A stretch of 64,000 nt of DNA, from NCBI GenBank assembly GCA_916048055.1, contig CAJZHL010000019.1:434001-498000 (forward strand). The letters are read 5' to 3'. The translations under genes were made by a program, and so were the position numbers. Below, one piece after another: positions 1-10,704 of the stretch. How positions within the stretch are numbered: the first letter of the stretch is position 1; the number at the start of each line of letters is the position of its first letter. This DNA is from Pedinophyceae sp. YPF-701 (Eukaryota > Chlorophyta > Pedinophyceae). The notes below the pieces were generated by a model. It was not told the DNA's origin and searched no databases. It worked only from the letters and a program-made list of their open reading frames with translations.

Positions 1-348
1 CGCGCCACCGGGCACCACGACCGAGCGCCTCCACGACGAGCGTGGTGCTGGCGGGCAGCGGCGTCCTCATCCTGGTCGTGTTGCACCTGCACGACGCGGG
101 TGTTGCCCGCCGCCACGAGGGAGACGCGTGGCCCGCGCCGGCACGTGCTGGCTCGCGGTGACGCCGAGCGCCGTCTGCGTCTTGCCGTGCCCGACCGTGT
201 CGCAAGCATCGCCGCACAGAAAATAAAGGAATACGCTCCTGAAGTACTACGACCGGGAGTCTTTACACCCCCGCGGGCCGGGCGTCCACCGGCCGCGCCT
301 GCGCCTGCCGTCATCGTGTCCCTCGGGCCCACGCCCGCAGTTCCCCCG
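1..348 (-). other. Window edge, possible end of a neighbouring gene
   Basis: No complete gene is visible. On the minus strand, around 200 to 130, an open stretch reads DTVGHGKTQTALGV. This resembles a nucleotide-binding loop of the GxGKT type, and a hydrophobic stretch (PASTTLVVEAL) follows in another frame nearer the edge. This could be part of an ATPase gene running out of the window, but the piece is too short to assign. The rest looks like the region downstream of the RING gene. Confidence 0.2.
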
Positions 349-3300
349 TCACTGCTGACTCTTCCTCTCCGCCCACGCCCGCCGGCGCTTCTCCGCCCTC
401 CCGGGCGTGGTCGACTGCCGCGGCCCCTCCGACGCCGGGCGGGTCGACCACGGGTGCCCCGCCGACCCTCCAGCCCCGCCTGGATACTCCCCCCCTCGCT
501 GCGAATCGTCCCCGTCGCCCCAAAACCCGCCCGGACTCCCCTCCCGCCGCGGGGAGTCCTCCGCCCACGGCGCCGGCGGCTCGCGCGCACTCAGGTCCCT
601 CTCGCGGTACGGCGGGGGGGCCCGCGGCGGGAGGTAGCATTCTACCGGGTGCCGCCGTGCCTCGCGGGACGGGCCCGCCTCGGCACCCTCCTGGCTCCAT
701 CCGCCGTTGCGCCCGTGGCGCGGGGCGGCGGAGTCCACGGAGCCCGAGACCTCTCGGGCCGCGACGCTGTCTTCCGCGTCGCCGCTGCGGCTCTGCGGGG
801 AGTCGCCGACCACCTCCACGACACGTCCGCGCGCCCCGTCGCCGCTCGACGCCTGCGAGACGCTCCGCGGCGGGCCCGCGGGCGCGTGCCCCGCGTCCGC
901 TGCCGGCGACGTCTCCGTGCGCGGCCGCTTCGGCGCCGGGGGCTGCTCGTCGTCGTCGCCGTCGTGCGACCGCGCCAGCCACGCGTGGTGCTGGTCAGGG
1001 AAGAGCGCCGGTACCGCGTGCGCGCACTGCGAGCAGGATGCGGGCCGCGGAAGCGTGAGCGGCGGCACGTGCGCGGGCGATGGCGCCGGGACGCAGGGAG
1101 CAGCGCGGCGGAACGGGCGCGTGTCAGTGTTCGTGTCATTGTGTGTTTGCGTACCTGTGACAGCGTCCTCTCGACCATGATGGCAAACCGAGCGAACTTC
1201 CGCGTCTGCTCGCTCAGCTTCGACATGCAGTGCTTCGTGTCCCTGTACGCCTCGAGCACCACCGTCTTCCGGCCACGCGGCGCCGCCGTCTGCTCCGCCC
1301 AGGTGAACAGCCGCTGCGCCTGCTTCTCCGCGCTCGCCATGTCGTGCGCCTGCGTCGGATCCCGCATCGCCCGCGCCGCCTTGCTCGCCCACAGCTGCTG
1401 CACGCCGACCAGCTGCGCCCCGAACACCTCCTCCACGTTCCTCGCCACCCTCGCATTCTCCTCCTCCAGGTCCCGCGCCCGCCGCTCCGCCACCTCCAGC
1501 CGCGCCGCCAGCAGCTGCCGCTCCCGCTCCTCGGCCCGCGGCGCGGGCGGGCGCGCCGGGGACTGCTGCGGCGTCCCTGCGTCGCCGCGCTGCTGCCGCT
1601 GCAGCCTCCGCATCTCCTTGGTCAGCTCCCGCATACGCTGCCCCGCCACATCCGCCTTGGTCTCCGCGGCCTCCCGGAGCTGCTCCTGGCGCTCCGCTTC
1701 CCTCCCGAGGTCGACGCACTTGGCCCTGAGCTCCGCGAGCTGCGCCTCGAGCGCGTGCTTCTCGCTCGCGGCGTTCGTCCGGGCCTCGACGAGCGCGTCC
1801 TGCGCGTCGCGAGCGTCCTTCTTGAAATTGGCGATGTCGTCCTCGCGCTGCCCCAGCCGCCCGAGCGTCACGTGCAGCTCCTTCTGCGTCGTCACGTACG
1901 CCTGGTCCGACACCTCGAGCCGCCGCGTCAGGTCCTGGACCTTGCCCTGTTCCACGCCCAGCGCATACTTGAACGACCGCGACGCCTCAAGCTCCTGCGA
2001 AACACCCCCACACACAGACACACACACGGCGTCAGAGCGCGCCGTTCGACGTACGGCTCCGCGCGCGTCGTGCGAGCGCAGGCGAATCAACAGCAAGGCC
2101 GGGCGCGGCGCAGCTCACCTCGTGCATGCGCTTGTTCTCCTGCTCGAGCCGCGAGATGGCTTCCCGCATCCTCCCCTTCTCCTCCCCGAGCTCGGCCATC
2201 TTCTTGTCGTACCTCGCCTTGAGGTCGTCGATCTCCCGCGTCAGCTTCTGCATGTCCGCGCCCGTCGCCCCGCCGCCGCCCACGCCGCCGCCGCCCGGCC
2301 CCTTCGTGATCTTGCTCAGGATGCTCGGCCCCGTCCGCCGCGCAACAACCCCGCCCCCGCCCATGCGCACAGCCCCAGCCCCGCCCTTCGCCAGCTGCCG
2401 GAACTCCTCCAGCGCCGCGCCGACCAGCTCCTTGCGCTCCGCGGCCCGCTGCAGCAGCCCCGTCGCCTCGCTACACTTGTCCCGCCACCGCGCCTGCTCC
2501 GTGCGCGCCTTCTCCTCCCCCGCCTTGTGGTCCTGCATCTTGTCTTGCTGCATCTTCTGCACCTTCCGCGAGTACTCCAGCTCCTGCTCCGCCAGCTTCT
2601 GCTCCCGCTTCGCCAGCCTCGCCTCCTCCTTCAGCCGCGCGTTCTCCGCCCGCAGCGCCGCCACGTCGCGCTCCGCCTCCGCGCCGCGCTCGAGCCTCAG
2701 CCGTTCCAGCGCCGCACGCAGCTCGCCGACCTCCCTCGCCCTGCCCTCCGCGTCCTCGCGCGCGCCCCTCGCCTCCGCGCTCGCCCGGTCCCGCTCGTCC
2801 GTCAGCTCCGCCAGCTGCAACACCAGCGTCGCTCGCTCCGCGCGCAGGCCCTGCTCGTCCGCGCGGACGGAGTCCAGCTCGAGGTCGCGCTTCTGGATCT
2901 CCGCCTGGAGCTGCTGGACGCGCTGCGGGGGCACCGCGTCCGCGCTGTCATCGCTGTCGGCGTCGGGGTTGACCTCCAGGAGCTTGCCGCGCACCCTGCC
3001 GAGCTCGCGCTTGAGCGTCTGGATGGCAGCGCGGTAGTCGGCGAGGCTCCTCGCGCCGGGGATGCCGATTTCGTCCGCGATGGTCGCGAGGTCCCCGGGC
3101 GAGAGGCCCGCCTCGCTGATCGCGTCGCGGGCCTGGTCGACCCTCTCGCAGAGCGGCGCGAGGAACTCGGCGACGTCCTGGACCGCGTAGTTGATGGGCG
3201 TCTTGCCCATGACCTTGTCCTGGACGTCCTTTTCGTTGTTGAGCACCGAGAGATGGTGAATCTTGTGTTGCTTTTGGCACGTCACGCAGGGCCACGTGCG

Positions 3301-3973
3301 CACCCCGCGCGACATGGCCTTGGACCTGCGCAGGTCGCAGAGGGGTAGGCGGTGAGGTGGGCGTTCGCGCGGGGGCGGTTGCGCGCCGGAACGCGATGGA
3401 GAGGGCGGCAGAGGGGCAAGGGACGCACTGCATGATGACTTTCGTGCCGCAGTCGTGGCAGACCGTGTGCCCGCACGGCGTGATCCATGGCTTGCCCCTC
3501 CCCTCTTCCGAACCGAACTGCGCGGACGAGACACGCGCGCGCGGCGCGGTGAGCGCCCAGGAAATCGTGCTAAGAGTGTTGCAGCCCCGGACACGCGTTT
3601 ACCCAGGGGGAACCCGCCATGAGGCTATCGCGAACGTCACGCTCGAGGTGTCAGGAAGGCGGAAACCACAAAGCACATGCAAAGCAGGCACCGAGCCGCG
3701 CGTGAGGTCGTGGGGCACACGGGGGGCAGCAGCAGAGGGCGTCTCCGCGGCCAGCACGGGCGATGCGCGCCGGCCGCGGCCTCGCAGGCCACTTGAGTCG
3801 AGTTGTGGGCCGTGGGCCTGGCCGGCGGCGCCCGTGGCGGACGGGAACGGCGGCCGCGAGCTGCTGGGTGCTCTCTGAGAGTCTCGAGTGCGCACCGCGG
3901 TGAAGCAGACGGGGCACTCGTAGAGCGAGGTGACGCCCGGGTCCTCTAGACGCTTGATGAACTCGACGTCCAT
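349..3973 (-). CDS. RING-finger, long coiled-coil protein (probable E3 ubiquitin ligase)
   Basis: Predicted exons 3973-3896, 3517-3429, 3325-2119, 1994-1155 and 1026-349 give about 963 residues. The first three exons together build a C3HC4 RING finger, with zinc ligands C20, C23, C41, H43, C46, C49, C69 and C72. The ligands fall into place only after splicing, which supports the model. Most of the rest (about residues 120 to 700) is Glu/Arg/Gln-rich coiled coil broken by a glycine-rich hinge. The tail is Pro/Ser/Arg-rich with a likely nuclear signal (PKRPRTE). N-terminal RING plus coiled coil is the layout of TRAIP-like and other ubiquitin ligases, but I see no further family signature, so the substrate is unknown. 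The ATG at 3973 fits directly before the RING. Confidence 0.75.
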
Positions 3974-4661
3974 GATGTCGTATCACCCTGTGTCACCATG
4001 CATGTAGGCGCCTCCAAAAGTCGACGACTCCAAAAGTTCCGGCAGATGCGGCCCTGCTGCTTCGCTGCCCGTGCATTCAGGGGATCATCTCGACAATGAG
4101 CGCAGAGAGTACACGCGGCGAGCCTGGCGTCGTCATCCGCAGGCTCGCAGCACGGCCGTGGCGAAATAGGCGGGAGGCACTCCGAGAGCGCACACCGGCC
4201 CGTACGCAGCGCGCGCCCGGGCGTTTCGCAAGTGACCGGACTACACGTGCCAGTGAGGACCTTCCCGGCCCGCTGCGCCTCGGAGGGTGCCCCTGACAGA
4301 CACGTCGGCCGGGTCCGACACCTCAGGTCAGTCACAGCCCGCCGCGCGCAGCGGCCGCACAGGCCACGCGCACAGACCGCACCCCGCGCTCGCTGCGATC
4401 GCCGGCTGCGCCTGGACGCGCTCGACGTCGGCCGTCCCGTGCACGACTGCGCCCCCCAACACTGACATTGCAAACCGCTTCATACACGCGACACCGAGCG
4501 CCATCCGTCCCGGACGAGCACGACGACTAGGCTAGGGATCTCCTCGTCACGCTGCGACGCGACGCACGCCCCGTCCACTCCCGTCCGCTCACGAAAACAA
4601 GAGAGGCACAGCAAGCAACACCGTAGCCGCTCGGCTCGCGACGCGCTCACATCGACGCAGC
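3974..4661. other. Intergenic, nothing recognised
   Basis: This lies between the start of the RING gene and the end of the FtsH-like gene, both on minus. It should hold the RING-gene promoter and the FtsH-like 3' UTR. I see no convincing open frame, RNA gene or repeat. Confidence 0.4.
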
Positions 4662-7382
4662 TCACGTGGCGTTCCGCGCCGACACGCTGCCCTCCCCGGA
4701 CAGCCCCGCCATCCACCGCAAAAACTGCTGCCCGACGGGCCCGCCGGCAACACCCCCCACCCCGTACCGCGTCCGCTGCAGCCCGTCGAGCAGGTCCTCC
4801 AGCCCGACCGCGTCCCCGCCGCGCCGGCCCGCCAGCAGCGCCCCCTCGTTCACCACGTTCTCCAGGTCCGCGCCACTCAACCCGTTCGTAATGCGCGACA
4901 GCACGTCCGCGAGATCCTTCCGCTCCGTGCCGCGCACCGGCACGCGCTTCAGATGCACCTCGAGGATGTCCTTCCGGCCCTGGAGGTCCGGGAGCGGCAC
5001 GTTCACGCGCCGCGTGAGCCGGCCCGGCCGCAGCAACGCCGAGTCCAGCACCTCGGGCCGGTTCGTCGCCGCGAGCAGGACCACGCCCTGGCGCCCCTCG
5101 AACCCGTCGAGCTCCGTCAGGAGCTGGTTGAGCGTCTGGTCGCGCTCCTCGTTGAATCCGATGCCGCGCCGCGCGCCCACTGCGTCCAGCTCGTCGATAA
5201 ACACCACCGACGGGGCGCGCTTGCGGGCCTCGGCGAACAGCTCGCGGATCCGGGCGGCGCCGCGGCCGACGTACATCTCGACGAACTCGCTCGCGGACGC
5301 CGAGAAGAAGGGCACGCCGGCCTCCCCGGCGACGGCCTTGGCGAGGAGCGTCTTGCCGGTGCCGGGCGGGCCGGCGAGGAGGACGCCCGAGGGCGTGCGC
5401 GCGTTGAGCTTGGCGTAGCGCTTGGAGTCGCGGAGGCAGTTCACGACCTCCATGAGCTCCTCCTTCGCGGGGCCCACGCCCGCGACGTCGGCAAAGGTCA
5501 CGCGGGGCTCCCGGGAGTTGCCCGACGCGCGGCGGTTGCTCTTCCGCGCGCCGCCGGACTGGTTGCGCAGGAAGCGCTGCGGACGGGGGGCGTGCGCGGC
5601 GGGCGTGAGCGTCGGCGGGATGGCGCGTGCAGTGCGGTGCAGGTGTGCGCGGACGCCGCGGCTGCGCGCTCGGGCGAGGGGGCGGCGGGCGCGCCGCACC
5701 TGGAAGAGGAAGAGCATCGGGAGGAGCGGGATCCAGAGGGCCAGCGCGGTCATGAGCACGCGGCTGATCGACTGCCCCATCGTAGGCGAAACCGCGCCGT
5801 ACTCCACGCCCGCGGTCTGCAGACGCTGGACGAGCGTGCCGTCCGGGACCCGCAGCGCATACCAGCGGTTCGGGAGCTTCGAGGGCTTCTTCGTGGCCGC
5901 GGCCTCCGGCGCGACGGGCTCCACTGCTGCGGCCTTGGGCGCCTTCTTGCCCTTGGTCTTCAGCGGCGTGACCTTGGCGTTCTTGTTGCCGGGGAGCTTG
6001 TCCGTGACGGCCGTGTCCACCTCGGCGAGCGTCGTGACGCCGTAGGACTCCAGGGCCTCGCGGACCTCGGGCCGCAGGGTGAAGAACACCCGCGTCTGGC
6101 TCGTCTCCAGCGTCGCTTGCTTCACGCATCCGGCGTCGACCAGGTCTATGAACTTGCTGTACATCACCGGCCGCGGCGCATCGCGTCCCTGCAGAGTCAG
6201 GCCCGGCACGCTGGATGGGCTAGGCCCCGAATGCTACGACCGCGGCTCCAGGGCAGCGCGGGCGCCCGCCATGCCGGAGGCTCCGTCGAGGACGGAGGCG
6301 TGGTCAGGAACGACGGGATGGGGGGGCGGTCTCGGCGGCGGAGCGTCGGTCGTGCCCGTGCGCGGCGAGGAGCCCTACGGCACCACAAGATGGACGCTGC
6401 GCGCCGAGCCGCTACAACGGCGCTTTCAGGCTCGAGCGGGAGCCTGCGCGTCCTCGGCCGGCAGTCAGCATTGCTCGGGCGCGCCCTGCGCGGCCGGGAC
6501 CGCGTGAGCCGCTGCGCACGGGAGTGCAAGGGGTGCCGGCAGCGGGGGGGGGCGCACCCGTCGGCTGCTGACCACGGAGAGTCCGAAGACGGCGAGCAGC
6601 GGCATGAAGGGGTATATCCGGACCATGATGGCGGCGATGACGTTCTGCAACGGCGTCGGCAGGACGCGGAACACCGCCGCGAGGGCTGCGCCCACCGCGC
6701 CCGCCACGCTCTGGACCGCCCGCACCCACGGCGGCCGCTGCTTCTGATCCTGCCCCTCGCCCTGCGACCCCCCCGCCGACGCCTGCGGCCTGTCCGCGCC
6801 GCCGTCCTCCCCCACCTCGACGCTCCGACCGCGCGCGTCATCCTCGCTGCGGGCCCCGTTGTCCCCGGAGCGCCCGTTGCTCGCACTCACGGGCGCGTCC
6901 ACCTCCGGCTTGCGCTCAGCGCGCCCGGTCAGCGCGTCCGCGAGCTTGCGCGACCCACTCCGCGGCCCCCGGCGGCCCCACAGGCGCGCTCCGTCCGGCG
7001 CCAAACGCTGCGCTCGTGCGAGCCCGTGCGCGCGCGCATGCGAGCGCGGCGCGGGCCGGCGCTGCGGCAGCGTCGCGCACATGTGTCCGGCCGCGGCCCG
7101 CATGGCGCGGCGGTCGACTGTGGCCGGCCCGGCGAGCGACGCGCCCTGCACTGCAACCTCACACACAGCGTCGTCACGGGCTGCACGAGCCCGATGCGGC
7201 GCCTGGTGGCAGTGCGATGTACGGCCGATCTGCGCCTGCAGCGCGCGGCCGGAGCGATTCGTGCCCCGCGCCCGCCCGCACGCGGTCCGACCGGGGCCTA
7301 ATGCTACGTCGCACCGAACAACACGCCCCCCCCTCGCGCCGATCCGCGCACGTCGCGAAACCGCGGCGAGGACGCTGCTCAT
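4662..7382 (-). CDS. FtsH-like AAA ATPase without the protease domain, probably plastid
   Basis: Predicted exons are 7382-6558, 6188-5700 and 5576-4662, about 742 residues from the ATG at 7382; an in-frame ATG at 7103 is an alternative. The N-terminus is Arg/Ser/Ala-rich like a plastid transit peptide. Membrane segments lie near residues 240-270 and 415-437, flanking an FtsH-type N-terminal domain. The AAA module is complete: Walker A GPPGTGKT at about 507, Walker B VVFIDELD at about 562, and a second region of homology with [15 protein letters not shown] and TNRP. The protein stops about 35 residues after the AAA lid, so the M41 zinc-protease domain with HEXXH is absent. It therefore resembles the inactive plastid FtsHi proteins, which act in protein import or assembly, but is more truncated. 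The arginine-finger segment reads PGRLTRRV instead of the usual PGRFDRQV. Confidence 0.8.
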
Positions 7383-8249
7383 TATTGCAGCGACCCTCCC
7401 ACCGACGGGTTTCCGCTAGCACCGCTGCGGCACGGGCCGATCAGGGCGCCGGTGCGTCCAGCGACACCGCCGTCACCAAGAGCCGCGAAACAGGTGCGAG
7501 ACGATCCGGCTGGAATGACAAGATGACATTGATTTCGAAATTCTGTGCGGGCAGCGCCTTGCGGCACCGGAAGTGCCGTGCGAGCGGCCTGTGAGGTGGT
7601 GCTCTGCTCGCACGCCAGCGGTCGCGTATCGACGGACGACGCCACGATGTTCGATGCCATGCAGGGAGAAACCTTGAGAACCGGGGCTCCTGCCGGCTCC
7701 GTCGGGCGAAAGTTCGCGGCAGGCTCCCCGCGCCGGGACACGCAGGGTGGCCCAGAGGAGGTGCGATGGGGCAGCGCTGCACGACGCTCAGCGCAGAAGA
7801 GGGCATCTCGGAGATCGGAGGGACCGCGAGAGACCTCGGGGCCTCCTCTTCGGCGTCCTCGAATCACTTCAAGGTGCGCGCGCAAGGTCAACTGCTTGCG
7901 CGACCCCAACGGCCGCACCGCACGATCCGGCGGTCCCCGCGCCGTAACGTCCTCGACGTCGGAGCGACCTAGATCGAGCTTGCTCGCGGTCATCGAGCGG
8001 GGGCCACGACGCGCGCTGTGGCCGCCGTTCGCGCGGGAGGGTGGCTCCTCTCAGCACGAGTGTCTAGCGGGCCCGCGGTCGCGTTCGACGTTGTTTCCTG
8101 CGTGTTTCGGACGCGGGGCGAAGCCTGCTACGACCTGATCGCGCTGGCCGCACCATGCACGACGCGCGCTGCTCTGCGCGCCCCGCTATCGACCTCCTGG
8201 GTGCGTGGGCGCGCACCGAAAATGACCACCACCCTGGACTCTCGCGGCC
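7383..8249. other. Divergent intergenic region
   Basis: About 870 bp separate the FtsH-like gene (minus) from the LRR gene (plus), so both promoters should lie here. Open frames on both strands (for example minus 7993-7382) have no recognisable domains and overlap each other. They look like chance frames in GC-rich DNA. An extra 5' exon of the FtsH-like gene cannot be excluded. Confidence 0.35.
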
Positions 8250-10452
8250 ATGCAGGAGAAGCGGGTTGCGTGGACGCGCACTCTCCCCACGGCGCGACCT
8301 CCAAAGACGCTGCTCGAGGCGACGGCGATACGGACAGCCCAGCTCTTAGCAGACGGCTACTTCTCCCCCGCCGACCTGCATGTCTTGCCGAACGACCTCA
8401 TCGAGATGGTCATCACCGCGTCCATCCAGCAAGGTACGCGCCCCGGTGGCCCACTCGCTCCCGCCGCGACCGCAAGGGCCGCGACGGCCACGGGGCGGTT
8501 ACAAGCCCGCTGCCTCCTCCGTGCTCGCCCTGGCCCGGAAAAGAGCGGCACCACGCCGAGACGGCCCGAGACGACCGTCACGGCCACCACGCGCCCGCGC
8601 GCAGGTCTCCTGTCGGAAGATACGCTCGACGTGGTCCGCCTGGGGAAGGGAGCAGTGCGACTGGGCAAACTGATCCTTCCGGATTACCCTGGCGTGTCGA
8701 CGGGCTGGCTGGAAGGCCTGCAGGACGCCGGGATCCTCCACCTCGACCTCTCGGGGTCGGCGACGAGCGAGCTGATGGCTGACGTGGCCACGATGACAAC
8801 GATGACTACCCTGGTGCTGGACCAGTCGACGGGGTTGGCGCATCCGGGCGGCCTCTCGCGCCTCGCGTTTTTGCCGCGCCTGCGCCACCTCTCCCTCGCG
8901 CACTGCGAGGGCGTCACGGCGGTGCGTCCCGCCCACAGCCGACCTGTTGCAAGCGCACTTTACAAGACCTCGAAACAAGTCTCCCGGTGACTCAACCCAG
9001 GCCGGTCCATGCGGTGCCCCCCGACGCGCAGGACACGGCGCGGACGATCTCGAAGCTGCCCGACCTCAGAACGCTGTGCCTTCGCAGCTGCTGTTCCCTC
9101 CAGAGCGGCGCCGTTCCGCACCTGGCAAACCTGACTCAGCTGCAGGAGCTGGACCTCGGCTGGTGCTTCCGCGTCCCGCGCGCCGACATCGCGGCGCTCT
9201 CGAGCATCCAGGGCCTCCGGAAGCTCGTCTTCAGCGGGACGCTGGCGGGGCCGGAGACGGCCGACGTGCTGCTGGCGAACGCCGGCACCCTGCGCGAGGT
9301 CGGGCTGGCGCGGTGCCGGAACCTGCTGCCTCCGGATGAGACGGCCGCGCACCTGACGGGCGTCCCGCCGCCTGTCACGCACGGGCGAGACCGCATCTCG
9401 GTGCTGCAGGCCGTCGTGCAGTTAGGCACCCGGGGGGGTCTCGAGGTGCTGGACCTGTCAGGGCTGTCGATGCTGACCTCGGACGACTGCCGCGAGTACA
9501 TCTCGCAGTGCACGTCGCTGCGGGACCTCAACTTGGCCTCCACGGGCGTCACGGGGAGCGGCGCGGCGTCGCTCGTGACGCTCACTGCGCTGGAGCGGCT
9601 CTCGCTCGACAGCTGCCAGGTCGGGGACACGGCGTGCATGGCGCTGAAGGGCATGCCGCGGCTGGAGAAGCTCGAGCTCGGAGACACGCAGATCGCGGAC
9701 ATGGGCCTCACTTACTTGCGGCACGTCCCGCGGCTGCGGCACCTCGACGTGGGCCACACGGACGTCACGGACGCGGGCATGCGGCACGTGCGCTGCCTCA
9801 CGCAGCTCGAGTGGCTGTGCGCCGACGTGCGCGGCCTGACGGACCGCACCATCTCGGTGAGACTCCCCCCTCCTTGAAAACAAGCACGGCGTCACTCCCC
9901 CCGCTCCTCGCACGCATCCCTCGCGCGCCGACGACATCACGGATACCGCGCTGTCTGGACACCTCGAACGTCTTCATCCGTCTCACGCAGGCTCCGCCCC
10001 CGCGTGTCTCCGCCCCGCAGACACTCGTGCCCCTCGCCAAGACTCTCCGACACTTGGACGTGTTCGGGTGCAAGGTGACGGACCTCGGCTGCGCGATCCT
10101 CTCGCGCCTCGCGCGGCTCACCTCGCTCGAGGCGGGCGGCGGCAGCATCACGGACGCCGGCGCGCACCACCTCGGCGCGTTGACGGAGCTCGAGCACTTG
10201 TCGCTGGCACAGAACTACCGTGTCACCGACGAGGGCTGCCGGCTGCTCGTGAACGCTGCGGGGCCGTCCGTGCCGCTGCGGCACTCCCTGCGCACGCTGA
10301 ACTTGAGCCACACCGCGGTCGGGGACGGGTGTGTGCCGGAGCTGTCGAAGCTGACCGGGCTGACGACGCTGACGCTCTACAGCACGCGCGTGTCGCAGCA
10401 CGGGCACAAACGCATCGCCGCAGCGATTCCACATGCATACGTGGGCGTGTAG
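8250..10452 (+). CDS. Leucine-rich-repeat protein, AMN1/F-box-LRR type
   Basis: Predicted exons are 8250-8433, 8605-8921, 9032-9856 and 10021-10452, about 585 residues. After roughly 130 N-terminal residues the protein is a run of about 15 repeats of the cysteine-containing LRR kind (for example LRTLCLRSCCSL, LERLSLDSCQVGD, LRHLDVGHTDVTDAG), which fold as an RNI-like solenoid. The N-terminus holds a fragment like the first half of an F-box (LPNDLIEMVI), but the second half is not convincing. It may be a degenerate F-box protein or a pure LRR protein. It is clearly related to the gene at 30321, which has a real F-box. All intron phases agree. Confidence 0.75.
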
Positions 10453-10704
10453 GTGACGGCACGCACAGGGACATGCGGGCCTTGCTGTCGCATGATGAGA
10501 CGGCAGTTGAAGAGTAAAAACCGACTGATCTGTTGATGATTCACAAGCGCCCGCTTCGACGTCTCGAGCTGGAGGGGCGGCGGCCGCTGCCGGAGCCTGC
10601 CTTGCAGTCAAGATGTTCGTCGTCGATTTGCACTGCAAACTAGTCGGTGGATCGTAGAGAAAAAGAATCATATGTGCGCAAAAACGTCCATGCCCCTCGC
10701 AATG

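Noticed and set aside
100-3348. 1,082-codon plus-strand open frame
   Set aside because: It is the antisense shadow of the RING/coiled-coil gene: GC-rich codons leave few stops. It reads as low-complexity Arg/Pro/Leu and starts with GTG.
4953-7301. 782-codon plus-strand open frame
   Set aside because: Antisense of the FtsH-like gene, no domain signal.
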